This document shows positions 8,931 through 19,479 of a stretch of 64,000 nucleotides of DNA, piece by piece (position 1 is the stretch's first letter; every line of letters starts with the position of its first letter). Under the pieces are notes generated by a model. That model was given only the letters and a program-made list of their open reading frames with translations. It had not been told where the DNA came from and did not search any database. The DNA lies in contig CM060900.1 in the NCBI GenBank assembly GCA_030762935.1, positions 292,563,736 to 292,627,735 on the forward strand. Reading direction: 5' to 3'. This DNA is from Hymenopus coronatus (lineage: Eukaryota > Arthropoda > Insecta > Mantodea > Hymenopodidae). The position numbers were made by a program, and so were the translations under genes.

Positions 8931-11900
8931 GATGACCGACGAAAACAAGAACTTGGTTAGCAGAAGAAAATTAAGAACTACTATAGCGGGAATCGCTCGT
9001 AGGATTAGTGTCTCAGCAAGTAACAAAGGTGAATAAAGCATTAATTAAGTGGAATCTAAAGTGAAGTACTTCTAATTGTGAGTCTGACCCGTGTCACATA
9101 CCCCTGTAATTTTTCTCTCCCTCAGTGAGAGTGAAACTTATGTTCAACGTGGATGAGCAGTGCCGGCGCAACAAAGAACTTTATAGAGGTATGTATATGC
9201 CTGTTTATAAAGTATTTCACTGGTGCTCATCCAGACCAACTCCAAGGTAGTCAAAACAATAGTGACACATTGACGCACACTGAGACAGCGACAATAAGCA
9301 CATATATAATCATAACGGATATTTTGTAATGGTTATGTTGCAAGTTTTTAACTCAGTATCATTCAGGTGTCTAGATGTTTAACTTGAAAAATCACAAATT
9401 ACCATCAAACTTGCGATTCAATCATTCATATGAAACTTTTTGAAGTGATACGTCAACCTTATTCTGACTGTACAAATACAATCAGTCCAAAGAAAGAAGA
9501 GGAAGGTCAGGAATTATAAGAAGATATATACTCATAACGGATATTTTCATATGGCTTTCAATCCAACTGAAATATCAGAATCTTCGAATTCGTTGGTTTT
9601 AAAATATACAGGTTGCATTACATTCATACTAAAGGACAATAGCTTTGCAGAAATAAAGGCTTCTATGAATATAAACTACATTTTAAATCATATCGCTGGA
9701 CATTTTTAATTTAACAGCAATGCACCGAAGGATACAAGGTCTAGTTAAAACGAACGGATTCCCTGAAGGTAAATGAATTGACAGGAGGTTTGAATTGTAG
9801 AAAATAACATACTGAATTTAAGAGACCTTTCAATTACATAGATGCATTTTTATTTGCATTAACCATTTAGCATTCCCTTACATAATATATATGAATTTAT
9901 AACATAGAAATATATATATGAATATATACAAATTAAGAATTTACTAATACTAAGTAGGTAAACGAATAATGATGTATAAAATATACCGAGTGATGGAGTG
10001 TGAGACAGCCAGAGTATGCGAGAGCTTTACAAAGCTCTTAATAAATATTGACCCATGGAAATGTTCCATGAGGTACATCACTTATCTAGTGCTTTGTGAC
10101 TTCTCCGTGCTGGGCATTCTTTTTCGTTTCAAAGGTCGAAACATTGTGTTTGTAAAGTAAATTTACCTAATAAAGGTAACTCTTTAAAAATATTTATGAT
10201 TAAAGCAATAAAGCATTTGTTAAATATGATTGCTGCAATCCACCCTTAGTAACTCCCTTCATGTACTTTCCAGCATTTTTTCTGTGAGTATAGCTTTGCA
10301 CTAAGTCTAACATAGTTGGACATGATCACAAGCGCCCTATTCCTCAATGAATAAACCAAGCACCCTTCTATTGGCCCACTTAATTCCGGACGCGCTGTTC
10401 TCCTTGTATTGTATCTTTGCTCTATCGATAATTAAATTTCATGAATATCTACATGAACTAGCCTCGAATATGAATGAATGCGTTGCAAATTGAGGACCTA
10501 AACATTATATCAAACCTTACATGTCATATTTTCAAATATACAATTTCTTATGTACAACACCAAAAGAGTTCATTCATGATTACCGCCTACCCTGACAGCT
10601 CCATTCTGACTACATTTTTATGAAACATGTGTATCTGTACAAAAACAGACGGAGTAGCGTCTTTCGCTTTTGATTCTCAGGCGTGTTTATTTTTAAAGAT
10701 CTTGCCGCACATATCATCGTCATTTTGTTTCAGATGTTTTAGCCACTTAGGAAGTTTCCTGGATTGGCTTCTCAGCATAGTGTCGATTTAAACCTTCAGC
10801 TGCTACGATAGGTCAAAGAATAGTATCAAGTGGATACATCTCAAGGACAGCCAGAGATACACTTCTGCAGGATTTCATAATATAATATAGCCTTGAGGTT
10901 TATAGTCTGTTTCTTTTACTGGCTACCAGGGGTTACCTCTCTGCAGGGACAACAAGCAAGATCATCGAGAATATCGTGAAGACGGTTAGATCTGTCTAAA
11001 TATTCATCTAAATATATCTTATGCCGTAGTTCTCAGGGAAGATGAAATGGAGTCTTAATTCACCTCTTGAACATGTAAGGCTGCTGTACTGATTATTGAT
11101 GTCAGTGTGTCCCAGCCTGACAAATAGGTTCTAGATTCGTTAGAGTTAATTTCTAACTGACATTCCTGGTTGGCTTTGGGGTATCAATTTGTTGCAATGC
11201 CTGCAACAAATACCATACTTAAAAATTCTATGGTTCTGTATATAAAGTTAGGCTGGCAGTGTGTAGTATATGCTCTTTAAAGTTTTCAAATACATATGTT
11301 AAAACCCGATTATCCGTTTAAAGATAAATTTTACAATATTTCCGGAGATTGCTTATCTTGAATGTATTCCACACGCTGTTGACAGGAACAGACTTCCTTT
11401 CATGATGAGATCAAAAATTTCTATTTTAGTAGCTCCTGGTTTTGAAGTTTTCCGACAGCATAAGGGAATGTGCACCTTCATTTCATTAGCTCCAGATGTT
11501 TGGAATGAAAATACTTGGTATCTGAAATCTTGAGGTCGTCATTTCTTAACTTCTCCTCTAAGCTGAATAACTTAAAATTCAGAAACTTGAAGTGTCGAGG
11601 TATCTAAATTGCATGCCGTTTTACAGCTTTCTGAAATAGAGATTGAAAAGGAATGGTTGGCATGCTCCAAATAATCAAGTTTTCCATTTGCACTTAATTA
11701 CTCATTTCTATCAGCCTATAAATGTTCGATTAGAAGCGAAACCTGTCTATAGTGTTCTCTTACAGTTATAGTCTGACGTGATTGATGTCAGATGAATAAG
11801 CAAACGCAGGCATAGTTACTGAGGATGCTTTTACTGAAAGACTTCAAGCTTATCGAAGGAGGTGAATAAAAACTTAGAAAATCAATTTCCTCGCGTATAA

Positions 11901-12468
11901 AGTGACTTGTGTATTGTAACGTATATTAGGGTGTCACGAATGCAGCGTTATCCAAACTAAATTGAGTTCGTTATTAGTACTAAAATTTGCCACTGTTCTT
12001 CATTCCTAGATGTATGCTCTAAGCTCAGCATAACATCAAATGCAAAGGGGACTACATTCTTCTGTAATGATTGCCAGTGAGTGAATGGTAAATAGTGAAT
12101 TGGAGGTCGCTTAAATTTCATAATAGGTATGGGTTTCTAAAATTTTATTATACACTTATTAAATGTGTTATGAATCGAGGCTCCTTGTTGTTTCTCCTTG
12201 AGTCTGGAATTAAGGTGGAATGATTCCACTTACTCCTTACCCTGCTAGAATGAAACATTCGATGTTCAATGGATAACTAATTTTTAATCCAGACATGCCT
12301 CTTTAGAGTGGAAACCATCTCTTTCAATACCAGAACACAGCATGCAGTAATAAACTTGTTGAGAGTGGGAATTCTGTTTTGCTGTATTCGCCATAAACTC
12401 TCCATGGGCTTACTTCTTATCTATATGCATACCTTAAACACAATAGAAGTACTCATTCTTCTTCTTCA

Positions 12469-12499
<31 letters not shown>

Positions 12500-12690
12500 T
12501 TAATGTTATTTAGATTATAATTATTATTTTACCAGAAAATACGGTTATTCAATCGCGTCTTCTTTCCCTATAAAAATTCAAGTTGCGGAAATTATAAAAT
12601 TTATTATATGAAGCCTCTGGGAAATTCGTGATTTTTGATAGGTAATAGGCAAATGCAAACGACTTTGACGTATTTGAGTGAAATTATTTT
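8931..12690. other. Anonymous arm DNA, left, with a short AAT/ATT tract
   Basis: No gene recognised. The block is collinear in inverse with about 26650-31225. A short ATT tract at about 12470-12500 corresponds to the much longer AAT tract at 26800-27100 in the right arm. Confidence 0.6.
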
Positions 12691-12696
12691 GATTTC

Positions 12697-13365
12697 TTAT
12701 CTGGAACATGAATTATATCCTGCTTCCATTTTCCAGTGAATAAAGGGTTGCGGATTAATTTCGTAAGATTCATAAAATGTAATAAATAATACACAGTGTG
12801 CACAATGTACTTGAATTACTACTAACCGTATTTGATACGGATGAGTTCGAATTGCACCTACAAACACCTGCAGGTGATTCATAACTGGAAATGAAGCATA
12901 AAAGCCCATTTTTCATTGTGTCCGAAAACGTGCTGTTTTCACGTTAGATGGCACTGAAAAACGACATAAAGTGCCTTGGCTCACAATATATGACCTGAAA
13001 CCCATTTATGTCACAATAGACGCGCAAAGTGACTTCCATGAGATGCAATGCAACCCATTCACACGTCGGATTGCTTCACTCATTTAAATTTTACGGCTGC
13101 TATCGAATATCATCATAGAATACTGGACACACAATTGAAGTGTCCGAAAAGCAGGATAAAGCTCACTGTGCATAATTGTAGAAGAACTGGTCCAAGTAGG
13201 CAGTTGTTGGTAATACGTGGGCAAACATTGATGCTGAACCGCTACCAATGAAATGCTGCAACTATTTTGATAGATATTTCCTCTATCCCACAGATGACGA
13301 TAATTCTGGCTATTGATGCCACCTCTATGAAGGGTCACTTCATCTGAACGTTTCCACCTCTCCAC
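12697..13365 (-). pseudogene. Unrecognised outward-reading gene remnant (left-arm copy)
   Basis: Read on minus, a TATA-like CTTCTATAAAGAG (about 13470) precedes a short coding stretch WKRSDEVTLHRGGINSQNY (from about 13360) that is conserved in the right arm, where it starts with a true ATG at 25760. Here the start codon is GTG. Farther on, the piece ASFPVMNHLQVFVGAIRTH (about 12897-12840) is also shared. The stretch VGAI.TH faintly recalls Harbinger-type nucleases (GAIDGTHI), but the catalytic Asp is absent and I do not rely on it. The gene is broken by stops and has a deletion of about 250 bp relative to the right arm. Confidence 0.35.
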
Positions 13366-13570
13366 AAGGGCTACAAATTACGAAAAGTCCTCAGTAAAGA
13401 ATGAGGAAACTAAACGCAACTCCCAAATGCAAGGAATTAGCACGCTCAGGCTACTCTTTATAGAAGCCTCACCTCCACATGGTCACTAGAAAAGATATCC
13501 CTTACCAATGCGGGAGAGTAAAGAAAAGGTTGAAATGCAGGAATTACGGGTATTCTGCTGTATTTTAAGG

Positions 13571-13714
13571 GTAGTAAGGACCCTTGGCTCGCAGAATCGG
13601 AAGTCGGGGTCAAGCAATTTCACCTCTAGTAACCTTTGACCTTTATTTGGTCGCTAGAGTGACACCCCCGGATACGGTCCACTAACCGAAGGCCTGGCTA
13701 CTCTGTCCTTTATT
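13571..13714 (-). repeat. Polinton-type terminal sequence, copy A
   Basis: Reading inward on plus it begins AGTAAGGACC (copies B and C begin AGTAGTAAGGA when reverse-complemented). It includes the core GTGTCACTCTAGCGACC on minus. Polinton/Maverick termini typically begin with AG(T). Copies B (25413-25554) and C (55880-56023) share it across about 140 bp. Copies A and C do not match beyond the AGTAAGGA end, which argues that this is the element boundary. Confidence 0.6.
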
Positions 13715-13817
13715 TATAGTGCATATTACATTTAATGTACAAAGAGTGAGTACATTTTATTTTTAGATACTATGAGGGCTGTTTAATGAATATAATTCTA
13801 AAAAGAGTAGTACATGG

Positions 13818-14069
13818 TTAAAGTGAAAGAAATGGTAGCTCATCTTGTGTATTACTTTTTGTTTCACATGAGAACTGAATATGAGCAAAATTATGGTTGT
13901 GAACGGTATTTAGAATACACACAGCTGCAGTAATAGTTTGTGCATTGCTAGGAGGAAGCTTGTCGTCGTTGATGGAGGAGTGCCAAGTAGCATCACATCT
14001 GTTGTAGGATATTTTCGTCGGGTGGAAGGACATGAATTTAACACCAGCATTAAACCCATTAATTGGCAT
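13818..14069 (-). pseudogene. Truncated inverted copy of the Polinton last gene
   Basis: Minus-strand ORF containing NAGVKFMSFHPTKISYN and SSINDDKLPPSNAQTI. The same stretch occurs in plus orientation at about 25078-25370, but only its C-terminal end is present here. The match stops abruptly at about 14058, inside the gene. This is the junction of the inverted duplication: upstream of it on minus the sequence is unrelated, and on the other side the ATPase gene begins. Confidence 0.7.
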
Positions 14070-14191
14070 GCATACTTCCCCGTAAACGAAAATCTAAAAA
14101 CATACTACCACAAGAGCCAAAAAAGCGTCATGTGGACTAAGTAAATCATCGGAGCTCGGTACAGATTAAGGGTAAAAAGGAAAAAACAAAA

Positions 14192-15115
14192 ATGTATAGA
14201 AAGACTAAGGAAACAAACATGAAAGTGTGTAGGAAAATAAATTCTAATATATTACATAAGGATTTAGGTGCCATTACACTGAATAAAGGGAAATTAAAAC
14301 CTGTAAATCCTGCTAAAACTATTGAAATGGAGGACATGGCTCCAGGAGAAGTGATTTCTGACAAAGGTAAATTAAAACGTGTAAATCCTGGTAAAACTAT
14401 TGAAATGGAGGATGTCTTTGGAAGAAGTGGTTCCTGACAACGGAAAATTTAAACGTGTAAATCATGGAAACGAAGAGCAAATGGGTATTGGAACATCACA
14501 TATATTACCAAATGAAATTAGCAAATTTACTTTTCCCAGCACCATACAAGTAGCAGGTCCTTCTTGGTGCGCTAAATCCACATTTGTAAAATTCTTCTTT
14601 CGAACTCCGAACAAATGTTTGATAAACCTATAAAACGAGTCATTTGGTGTTACCCTTCAGAATATCCGCCTCAGAAGGGTAAGGAATTTCATAACGGTGT
14701 AATATGTGCACCCATTCGTGTGTTCCTGCCTTACAGTTCATTAAAGACGGTACATTTTAACAATTGATGATTTAATGTGGGAGTAAGACTTCACCGAAGT
14801 GTCCAACTTTTCACCAAAGATTCACATGACCGAAATGTTGCTGTTATTTAGATTCTACAAAATGTGTTCCCTCAAAGCAAAATGTTTCGTACAATATCAC
14901 GCAACGCTAGATCGAAAGATTATTCCAACAAATGGAACCACAAAAATCTAAATTTCTATTGGAGGATTTTAAAAAGGCCAACGAAAATCCACAAAGTTGT
15001 TTAGTACCTCACTGTACGCAATACACACCAGACCATTATCGTAACAGAACAGGCATTCTACCTAATGAAACTCCCCTGTGTTTCGTTCCGGTATAAATAC
15101 ACCCATTAGTAAAGG
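14192..15115 (+). pseudogene. Polinton A32-like packaging ATPase, frameshifted
   Basis: FtsK/HerA-type genome-packaging ATPase of Polintons and related viruses. The N-terminal region has two to three copies of a repeat (KGKLKPVNPAKTIEMEDM and variants, about 14285-14465). It is followed by the P-loop region FPSTIQVAGPSWCAKSTF (about 14535-14590), in which the expected GK(S/T) is AKS, so Walker A is damaged. A Walker B-like TIDDLMWE follows in another frame (about 14760-14783), then a conserved segment with VFPQSKMFRTIS (about 14863-14900). At least three frameshifts separate these blocks. In intact elements this protein drives DNA into the capsid. Here it is dead. Confidence 0.75.
14285..14470 (+). 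repeat. Degenerate short tandem repeat in the ATPase N-terminal region
   Basis: The motif encoding GKLKxVNPxKTIEMED occurs at about 14287 and 14365, with a third decayed copy near 14440 (GKFKRVNHG). The period is about 78-81 bp. It lies inside the coding region upstream of the P-loop and was probably generated by replication slippage. Confidence 0.7.
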
Positions 15116-15128
15116 AATTTTTCTCATT

Positions 15129-15496
15129 ATGGATAGAAAAATAAGAAAGGCGACATCACCTCTAATTGCAAATGATACGAACAATCTTTTTGCTCTTAGC
15201 AAGGGTAAATTTAAATTGCGTAAAAAACTGTTAAGGGATGCAAAACCTTAAAAAATTAAGGCTGTTTCGTAATGCGTGTATAATATATGTAGAGGTAAGG
15301 CGTACATATCTCCAGTTTGTAAAAACCGTTTAAAAAGTAATAAGATAAGAAGAATTTATGGATGCGACTATTTGACAAGAAGGTGTCGTTGATGAAGAAA
15401 CGAAAGATTCTTATGGAGAAAGGTGGTTTCTTACCAGCTTTTCTTCTACCTGTTTTGGGTTCAATTGCTAGTGTGCTAGTTTCCAAATACGTCTAG
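15129..15496 (+). pseudogene. Small Polinton protein with hydrophobic GG tail
   Basis: Starts at an ATG (MDRKIRKATSPLIAND) with a basic body (GKFKLRKKLLRDAKP) and Cys-containing middle (CVYNICRGKAYISPVC). After a frameshift it ends KKRKILMEKGGFLPAFLLPV and further hydrophobic residues. The combination of basic body, MEKGGFLP-type motif and hydrophobic C-terminus is a recurrent small protein between ATPase and integrase in arthropod Polintons. I infer a minor virion or core protein from its position, but its function is not established. Stops at codon 41 and shortly after, plus a frameshift before KKRK, make it non-functional. Confidence 0.6.
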
Positions 15497-15639
15497 AAAT
15501 ACGTTCTACGTTTAGAGAAAGGAAACTGAATCTCCGGGGGCACTAAAAAGGATTGAGAAGACTCGTAATTTAGTTCACATTACCACTCGTTACGGCTTTA
15601 GACCACATGTAAAAAAGTAGAGACGAAGATATAGAATGG

Positions 15640-16652
15640 GAGACTCTGTACTTGAGCGAATATACATCAAATTGGTCATTATGCAGGTTTAGGTACTACT
15701 GACAAACCTCGCAAAGTCACTGGTGTAACTAAGACTACAATAGACTCCTTCCTTAGACCAAAGGATAGTTACACCCTGCACAAACCAGTACGAAAACGCT
15801 ATTGCACAAAACATTAGCACTATACGAATATAGATGATCTTTGGGAAGCTGATCTAAATGTGATGGACACCACTAAACCTTAAAACACACAATTTGTTCA
15901 AAATATACGTGGACTCACCCCTTGGTTTCAAAATAAGTGGATAATCTAGTTAAAGCATTTAAAGATATATTTACCGATAGCAAGTGTTTCCCTAAAATTT
16001 TACAGACAGATGAGAGTACTGAAATTAACAACAAATCATTTCAACAGTTTCCAAAGCATCACAATATTCTCCACTACACAACAAACAATAAAGTTAAGGC
16101 AGTGGTGGTAGAACGCTTCAATAGAACCTCAAAGACAAAAATGAGGAAATGTTTCACAAATAAAAACTCTTACAGGTATGTGGATGTGCTATCACTTCTG
16201 TTAAACCTTACAACTCTTACCATCGAACAATTAAAATGGCTCCAAAGAATGTTTCCGCTAATAACGTTCTTGAGGTCTACTACAATTTACGCCACCCTCC
16301 TACAGCATCCAGAATCAAATATAAAGTAGGAGATCGTGTAAGCATATATAAAGAAAAGATGATATTGGACAAGGGATTTGAACAGAATTGGACGAATGAA
16401 ATTTTTCAAATACCAAAAGTTATATTAATTTCACCTCCAGTGCACAAGATTTGCAATTTGGCCCGGGAAGACATAGAGGGTATATTTTATACTCAAGAGT
16501 TGCAACGCGTATCCTTTCCCATGACATTAAAAATTGATAAAGGGCTTGCTATAAAAGGAAGAGGGCGCAGTAAGCAAGTGTTTGTTAAGTGGAAAAGGTA
16601 CCCCGATAAATTTAACTCTTGGGTGAAACAATCTAATATCACACAATTATGA
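15640..16652 (+). pseudogene. Polinton retroviral-type integrase with C-terminal chromodomain
   Basis: N-terminal part: SFLRPKDSYTLHKPVRKRY (about 15750), then the first catalytic Asp in LWEADLNVMD (about 15840-15868). The second Asp is in ILQTDESTEI (about 16000), and the Glu is in VVVERFNRTSKTKM (about 16105-16142), so D, D and E are all still visible, though in different frames. The C-terminal third has the SH3-like VGDRVSIYKEKM (about 16326) and a chromodomain-like KQVFVKWKRYPDKFNSWV (about 16576-16630). Internal stops lie near 15818 and 15883, and a frameshift near 16240. The last codons overlap the next ORF start as ATGA at 16649-16652. The family inserts element DNA with a 6-bp target duplication. 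Confidence 0.85.
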
Positions 16653-16891
16653 TCGTTAGAAACAAACCAATTTCTATTCTGTTAGCGCGTAACGCATCGA
16701 TGGAATGTTTTACCGATAATACTGCTGCTTGTTTTTCAAACAACTTACCGGAAGGAATTGTATTACATGGAGATTTGGAGGTATCACTGTCCAAAATTAG
16801 GTATCGCATACGGTATTACAATATAACCACCCTAAGTAGTATAAAAGGTACGTTAATTGAGGATGGCAAAACCTCAGATATTTGTGTTTAA
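16649..16891 (+). pseudogene. Polinton virion-protein-like ORF, N-terminal part
   Basis: Starts in a 4-bp ATGA overlap with the integrase stop. The sequence includes LLARNASMECFTDNTAACF and LEVSLSKIRYR, which resembles the conserved N-terminus (SNASM...F.DNT...F, then E.GL.EI.Y) of an uncharacterised structural-type protein found next to integrase or capsid in arthropod Polintons. It stops at codon 81, and similarity of style continues in a second reading frame at 16904. Role inferred from context only. Confidence 0.5.
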
Positions 16892-16903
16892 TTTAAAAGA
16901 AAC

Positions 16904-17194
16904 GTGGAAAAAAATCCCTCAGACTTTTACAAGCGCATTAATTACCTTATAAAGCTAGATGTTCTATTACCCGATGTTTTTATGTATACAAATGGTAAGT
17001 TGACACTGTTCCACTCTGTTATATTAAATACTAACCAAATTCTTTCTAGTTCCAATGTAGCTGTAGATAATCAAAAACAGTCTGAGGAATCAGTGTCTAC
17101 TCCAAGTCCACCCGGTTCCAATATACTTCCTATAGGAGATTTAGATAATCCTACAGAAGTAACACTTCCACACAAATTAGGCGTACACGGGTGA
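16904..17194 (+). CDS. Continuation ORF of the virion-protein-like gene
   Basis: 96-codon ORF with KRINYLIKLDVLLPDVFMYT, then a Ser/Pro/Thr-rich tail (ESVSTPSPPGSN). It lies 12 bp after the previous stop and could be the same gene after a nonsense change, or a separate short protein. I see no named domain. A proline/serine-rich tail could be a surface or linker segment, but that is a guess. Confidence 0.4.
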   Translation: MEKNPSDFYKRINYLIKLDVLLPDVFMYTNGKLTLFHSVILNTNQILSSSNVAVDNQKQSEESVSTPSPPGSNILPIGDLDNPTEVTLPHKLGVHG

Positions 17195-17384
17195 TAAAAT
17201 AAAAAATTCCCTCAATTTTCAACACTTTAACCTGTCAGGCCTTCTACTGTAATTCAACAAAAGCCCTGTCTCGCTACCGGTAATAAACCTGAATGTTTCA
17301 GACGAAAAGTTCATACATGGCTTTCACTCCATCTTCGAAGTTTTGGACATGGTTTTCAAACGCAAAGGTATTAACATCTCTAGG

Positions 17385-17597
17385 GACGAATATCCTAAAA
17401 GATTTACTTTGTTTAGTTTTGACTTAACAGCTGACATGTCGGCTAACTAAGATTATGCTTCTGGTCTACATCATGGTAATTTGGTTATCAAACTAGAATT
17501 TGTAAAAATGTTGTCAGAGCCTATTTGTCTCCTTATGCTTGCGGAAATATACAGATTTGTTGAAAATGATATCCACCGTTCAGTAATAGTATCATGA
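17385..17597 (+). pseudogene. Polinton capsid-like protein, C-terminal fragment
   Basis: The reading frame YPKRFTLFSFDLTADMSAN, then after a stop LHHGNLVIKLEFVKML and LAEIYRFVENDIHRSVI, matches in order the end of the large capsid-like proteins of animal Polintons (F54H12.2-like): FDLTPD..., then G.L.LELKF..PL, then YAEFEN.IEID..R. Only about 70 codons remain, and the N-terminal four fifths is missing. Its stop overlaps the protease start (ATGA at 17594-17597), a compact viral-style arrangement. Confidence 0.6.
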
Positions 17598-18100
17598 ACT
17601 TTTCCCAAATGGCCTCTTATCTACGTAAATACACACAGTTTATAGGTGTATATGCTTCTAACTAATTAACTATTCCACTCTCTATTCCTCCCCACATAGT
17701 ATGATTATTAATACTGACATACATCCAAATCCAGGAAAGGATTGGGTTTGCATTTTCCTTTCCAAAAGCGGGATCGGTTAATATTTTGACAGTTACGCCT
17801 AACCTCCTGTTTTACCATCTATTCTCTACTTTCTCAACCGATATTGTGGTTCACAATGGTATCATATTACGCGTCGTCTGCAAGGAAACGACTCCATCAC
17901 ACTTGGTCATTACGGAGTGGGGTATCTGTCGCACAGATGTTGTAATTAACCTGCCATCAACTTCTTTTCTAAATTCAAAATATCCGATTACGTTCTCAAG
18001 GATAAACTCAGTTTACAGCCCCCTCTGCAAAGTGCACCTCTGCTGGCTAATCCTGTCAACCATTGGCTTCACACCTATAAGTACTAGATCTCTACGCATT
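17594..18100 (+). pseudogene. Polinton adenain-like cysteine protease, catalytically dead
   Basis: Frame MNFSQMASYLRKY, then a conserved segment ending HPNPGKDWVCIF (about 17728-17760), YFDSY (about 17782), LNRYCGSQWY and ITLGHYGVGYLSHRC (about 17900-17945), then DYVLKDKL. The order matches adenovirus-type maturation proteases. The catalytic His usually found in the G-x-HW segment is Asp here, and the catalytic Cys of GHYC is Gly. Several stops are present as well. It is inactive. In intact elements it matures virion proteins. Confidence 0.65.
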
Positions 18101-18104
18101 TAAT

Positions 18105-18665
18105 GCTCACTCGCAGTCTGCTACTTCTCCATGTAAGTACTAACTCTGTTACGAGTCTGTTTTATCTGTCTAAGGTTTAATAATTGCGCCATTTAATTGC
18201 ATTGTGCTTTTTTATTTATAGGCCGCGTATGCACTTCCTCAACGGATCAGAGACTAAATATCTCTCCGTCGCAACAACGCCTAAAGTCGCTATTAGCATA
18301 GCATCCTGCGGAAAACGCAAGTGTACAGTTCTTCACACTCTTAATGAATGATCAACATTCTTCGAAGTCTGAGGCCCAAAGATTGATTCTCACTTCACTG
18401 CGACCTCCAAACCACCAGGTTCACAGAAAGCATCTCAGAAAAATGTTCCGTCCATTATAAACACCTATTTGGTTTCCTCGCAATGTATCTAAAGGCACTG
18501 GATTTGCACTCTTTGAAGAGGAATAAATTAACCTCAAAGACCTGTTTACGATTCATCCGAGATGGAATGAGTCATATTGAGGTTGGAATTAGTATAAGTC
18601 CAATAAAGGTTCTTAATCAGTTAATTGATAAATTTATAAGATTCGAAGAGGGGTCAAAAAACTGA
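18105..18665 (+). pseudogene. Short Polinton-associated ORF with a possible intron
   Basis: A short upstream segment ends at CATGTAAGT (donor-like, about 18130). An acceptor-like pyrimidine tract ending TTTATTTATAG lies at about 18222. The downstream frame includes SVQFFTLLMNDQHSSKSEAQ and PPNHQVHRKHLRKMF, then, after stops, FEEE and INLKDLFTIHPRWNE. It reads as real protein-coding sequence but I recognise no family. It sits between the protease and the inserted LINE-B. Confidence 0.35.
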
Positions 18666-19479
18666 AAATAAGTTAGTTATCATTTTCAAATTAAAGTTTT
18701 AATAATTACTTTTAAAGTTTAAAAGTCTAAATCATCTCCCCCACCTACATTCTTTATTATTCCACCCCCTTCCCATCACATGTAAAGTCCCCTTCATCTA
18801 ACACTACCTGTTCAGTCGTCGAACAATCAGCATGCGTCGCAGTGTGCTTCGAGATCTCACCCCTCTCTTAGTTCGTAGGACATTAGGCTTATTAACTCCT
18901 GTCTCACCAGCAGGGATCTTTCCCTATCCCCGTGGTTCCTTTCCCACAGTTCCAGCGCGGCTCCCAATTTGCGTGCTCTCCGGAGGTCCCAGACCTGAAG
19001 CTTGGGTGCACCCTCCCCAATGCTTCTGTGAGTAGCCTTCGGTGCGGAGCCCGTCCTTACCTTCAAGTACATTCACGTAGCTTCTTCAAGAACCCGGCCG
19101 TGCTGGTGTCCCGACGACCGCGTTACGTCGTTGAGATAGTTTCACGGGCCGGACGTGTTACCGCTGACGTTGCCCCGGCGTAATCAACCACAAGTCCCCT
19201 GAATCCGTGCATGTGTTCTGTCGCTGCACGGCCTAGAGTGGGGAGCCACGGGCGGTTATTCCTGTGGTGGGGGCTTAAAACCGGGGCGTGCATGGTGATC
19301 GGTATACGCATATGGACCAGCAGTGGTGCTTGGAGGGTAACGCTTGTGACGTAGGCCTTGGGTATCGGACATGGGATGGTTCCCATGACGGCGCAGACCG
19401 TGGAGGTTTGGTGTCTTTTCCTCTTTAACCCCTGGATGGCAGGCTGACGCCGAGGGTTCCGGAAGGGGGTCCTATCTAT

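Larger units (their letters stand above)
929..14058 (+). repeat. Left arm of giant inverted repeat
   Basis: The reverse complement of 25078-43553 matches this arm in order at many landmarks. Examples are 938-1010 with about 43490-43545, 2236-2275 with 40520-40556, the pogo element with 35338-37741, 7203-7260 with 34340-34396, 7787-7811 with about 33790-33815, 8722-8925 with 31225-31440, 10780-11030 with 29175-29425, 12300 with 27230, 13365 with 25760, and the Polinton terminus. Hand comparison of several 150-250 bp blocks gives roughly 85-90 percent identity, and one block is near 97-98 percent. The outer end abuts LINE-A, so the true arm may continue off the window. The inner end breaks inside a coding segment. 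Confidence 0.95.
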
